Assembly: GCA_013140935.1 (NCBI GenBank)
Contig: JABFSD010000710.1
Location: 1 to 6,629, forward strand
Source: Acidobacteriota bacterium
Lineage (GTDB): Bacteria > Acidobacteriota > Blastocatellia > RBC074
DNA length: 6,629 nt
Reading direction: 5' to 3'
This document shows positions 5,154 to 6,629 of this stretch, piece after piece (the first letter of the stretch is position 1; every line of letters starts with the position of its first letter). Made by a program: the position numbers and the translations under genes. The notes below the pieces were generated by a model. It saw only the letters and a program-made list of their open reading frames with translations. It had not been told where the DNA came from and searched no databases.

Positions 5154-5471
5154 ATGAAAAGAAATATGCTCGCACTTTGTCTGTTGCTCTCGCTCTGTGT
5201 CGGTGGAGTATTCGCGCAGGAGATGATGGGAAAAAAGAAACCCGCGAATCCGCCCGCTGCTGGAGGAAAGCAAAAGAAGGAAGAACTGATTGACCTTAAT
5301 TCCTGCACGCGCGACCAACTCGTTGCGCTGCCCGGCGTAGGCGAGGCTTACGCCGACAAGATCATTACGGGACGGCCTTACAAGCGGAAAGACGAACTGG
5401 TGTCGAAGAACATCGTACCGGCTGAAACCTACAAAAAGTTCTCCGCCAAAGTGATAGCCAAGCAAAAATAG
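5154..5471 (+). CDS. Secreted ComEA-like helix-hairpin-helix protein
   Basis: A 105-residue protein with a clear signal peptide: MKRN, a hydrophobic core MLALCLLLSLCVGGVF (5-20) and a likely cut after VFA (residue 21). A Lys/Pro-rich linker (about 24-43) leads to one helix-hairpin-helix domain: IDLNSCTRDQLVALPGVGEA (46-65), with the hairpin LPGVG at 59-63, then the second half YKRKDELVSKNIVPAETYKKF (76-96). ComEA of competence systems has this domain and binds double-stranded DNA outside the inner membrane. No other competence genes are present here, so DNA uptake is only a possibility. Cys9 and Cys15 are within the signal peptide, but the sequence before them does not make a good lipobox. 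Ribosome binding site AAGGAG (5140-5145) is 8 bases before ATG. It starts 19 bases after the NIPSNAP gene and likely shares its transcript. Confidence 0.87.
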   Translation: MKRNMLALCLLLSLCVGGVFAQEMMGKKKPANPPAAGGKQKKEELIDLNSCTRDQLVALPGVGEAYADKIITGRPYKRKDELVSKNIVPAETYKKFSAKVIAKQK

Positions 5472-5536
5472 TTCGCAACCCGATTACGAAGCGGCGTTGG
5501 AAGCCGCGCGATAAGCGTTTAATAAAATGCCTTTTT

Positions 5537-5576
5537 ACGGTGAGTGTGCGGCGTCAGCCTTTTGCGCACTCACCGT
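5537..5576 (+). terminator. Hairpin terminator candidate after the helix-hairpin-helix gene
   Basis: ACGGTGAGTG (5537-5546) pairs perfectly with CACTCACCGT (5567-5576), and the stem can extend a little further through TGCG/CGCG bases. It is followed by TTTGCTTT, an interrupted T stretch. It lies 65 bases beyond the stop of the cluster and before the next gene, where a terminator would be expected. The T stretch is weak, so efficiency is uncertain. Confidence 0.6.
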
Positions 5577-5662
5577 TTGCTTTACTGTGTGCGACATTCG
5601 GTTTACTCGCAGTTCACATCCACATCCGGCAGTACATCTTTACCTTTAAGGGAGCTTGCACG

Positions 5663-6629
5663 ATGCCTGACAAACCGCCGATTAAACATTTGCGCTGGTA
5701 CATTGCGATCATGCTTTGCCTCGCGTCGGAGTTGAATTACCTCGACCGCCAAACGCTGGCCGTGCTGATCGGTACGATCAAAGAGGAACTCCATCTGAGT
5801 TCGGCGAATTACGGCGACATCAACGCATGGTTTTTAGTCACTTACGGCGTGATGTATCTGGTCAGCGGACGCATCATTGACACCATCGGTACGCGACGCG
5901 GCTTTATGTTTTTCGTTTCGGGCTGGTCGCTGGCGAATATGCTGCACGTGTTTGCGCGCACCGTAGGCCAGTTCTCCTTCTTTCGCGGCTTGCTCGGCGT
6001 CTTCGAACCCGGCAGCTTTCCCGGCGGCGTGCGGGCTGTCGCCGAATGGTTCCCCATCAAAGATCGCGCGATGGCTGTCGGAATTTTCAACGCAGGTACG
6101 GCGCTAGGTTCGATGGTGGCGGCACCGATTGTGTCTTTCCTCGCGTTGAAATTTGGCTGGCGTTCGGCGTTTGTGTTCACCGGCGCGTTGGGTTTTGTCT
6201 GGGTCGCAGCGTGGTCGTTGATTTATTTCCTGCCCAAAGATCATCCGCGCATCAGTGAAGAAGAATGCAATCTAATCCTGGCCGATCAAGCCGAAGAAGG
6301 CGAAAACCGCCAGCCTGCCAGTTTGCTGACCTTGCTGAAAATGAAAGAGACGTGGGGCTGCGTGATGGGGCGCGTGCTGATTGACCCGATCAGTTATTTT
6401 TTGAATTTCTGGATTCCACTTTATTTCCAAAAGGAACGCGGCTTCGATCTGAAACAAATCGGAATGTTCGTCTGGATTCCTTTCGCCGCCTTGACGCTCG
6501 GCAATCTTTTCAGCGGAGCCGTGCCGCGCTTGCTGATTGCGCGCGGATGGGAATTGAACCGCGCCCGCAAAACTACGATGTTGCTGGTGTCGCTCGCCAT
6601 GCCGGTGTTTTGTTTGCTTGTTACTAAGG
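5663..6629 (+). CDS. MFS transporter of the anion:cation symporter (ExuT/GudP-like) group, C-terminus cut by window edge
   Basis: The frame from ATG 5663 stays open for 322 codons to the right edge; family members have about 420-450, so roughly the last quarter is missing. AAGGGAG (5648-5654), eight bases upstream, supports this start. About nine membrane segments can be seen (roughly 11-32, 52-70, 80-98, 101-122, 137-160, 167-190, 231-255, 266-290, 303-320), with a hydrophilic loop at 191-230 between the two halves. Group features include ELNYLDRQTLA (23-33) in the first segment, the loop 2-3 motif GRIIDTIGTRRG (69-80), GVFEPGSFPGGVRAVAEWFP (112-131) and RAMAVGIFNAGTALGS (135-150). ACS members mostly import sugar acids such as hexuronates, in symport with protons. 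The actual substrate cannot be told from this. It lies beyond the hairpin at 5537-5576 and probably has its own promoter. Confidence 0.92.
   Translation, partial: MPDKPPIKHLRWYIAIMLCLASELNYLDRQTLAVLIGTIKEELHLSSANYGDINAWFLVTYGVMYLVSGRIIDTIGTRRGFMFFVSGWSLANMLHVFARTVGQFSFFRGLLGVFEPGSFPGGVRAVAEWFPIKDRAMAVGIFNAGTALGSMVAAPIVSFLALKFGWRSAFVFTGALGFVWVAAWSLIYFLPKDHPRISEEECNLILADQAEEGENRQPASLLTLLKMKETWGCVMGRVLIDPISYFLNFWIPLYFQKERGFDLKQIGMFVWIPFAALTLGNLFSGAVPRLLIARGWELNRARKTTMLLVSLAMPVFCLLVTK

Noticed and set aside
5603..6457. Several short minus-strand frames within the MFS gene
   Set aside because: They are shadows of the transporter frame, which has a good ribosome binding site and clear membrane segments.

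Overview
The window looks like the replication-origin neighbourhood of a bacterial chromosome. On the minus strand lie dnaA (complete) and, downstream of it, dnaN (its last part runs off the left edge). Between and around them are DnaA boxes, an AT-rich unwinding region and several palindromic elements. On the plus strand, diverging from dnaA, is a three-gene cluster (Tat-signal class V aminotransferase, NIPSNAP-like protein, secreted helix-hairpin-helix protein), followed by the start of an MFS transporter. The organism is a bacterium of medium GC content. The gene set and the abundance of small GC-rich palindromes between genes make me think of Acidobacteriota (Blastocatellia-like), but this is an impression from the proteins and repeats and not a demonstrated assignment.

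Layout. 1-994: dnaN, minus strand, 331 codons seen. 995-1623: a 629-base gap made of two parts. 1029-1351 is a single large imperfect inverted repeat (MITE-like). 1361-1667 is a likely oriC with an AT-rich stretch, a DnaA-trio-like TAG repeat, a short spacer and then DnaA boxes, in the same order and polarity as the E. coli DUE/R1 side of oriC. 1624-3030: dnaA. 3031-3503: a 473-base divergent gap holding a REPIN-like double hairpin and a perfect 40-bp palindrome built from four DnaA-box-like sites. 3504-5471: the three-gene cluster, probably one transcript, ending in a hairpin at 5537-5576. 5663-6629: the MFS gene, cut by the right edge.

How it fits together. DnaA would bind the boxes downstream of its own gene and load onto the TAG repeat to open the AT-rich stretch. 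Boxes upstream of dnaA could serve autoregulation or form the second half of a bipartite origin. DnaN is the sliding clamp loaded at the forks. The plus-strand genes look metabolic or envelope-related and have no evident link to replication, except that a DnaA-box-like site overlaps the ribosome binding site of the first.

The most notable pattern is that three sequence-unrelated palindromic elements around dnaA share one design: a small hairpin with a 3-nt centre, a spacer, then the inverted copy of the hairpin. One of them carries GTAG at both outer feet, as REP/REPIN elements mobilised by RAYT transposases do.
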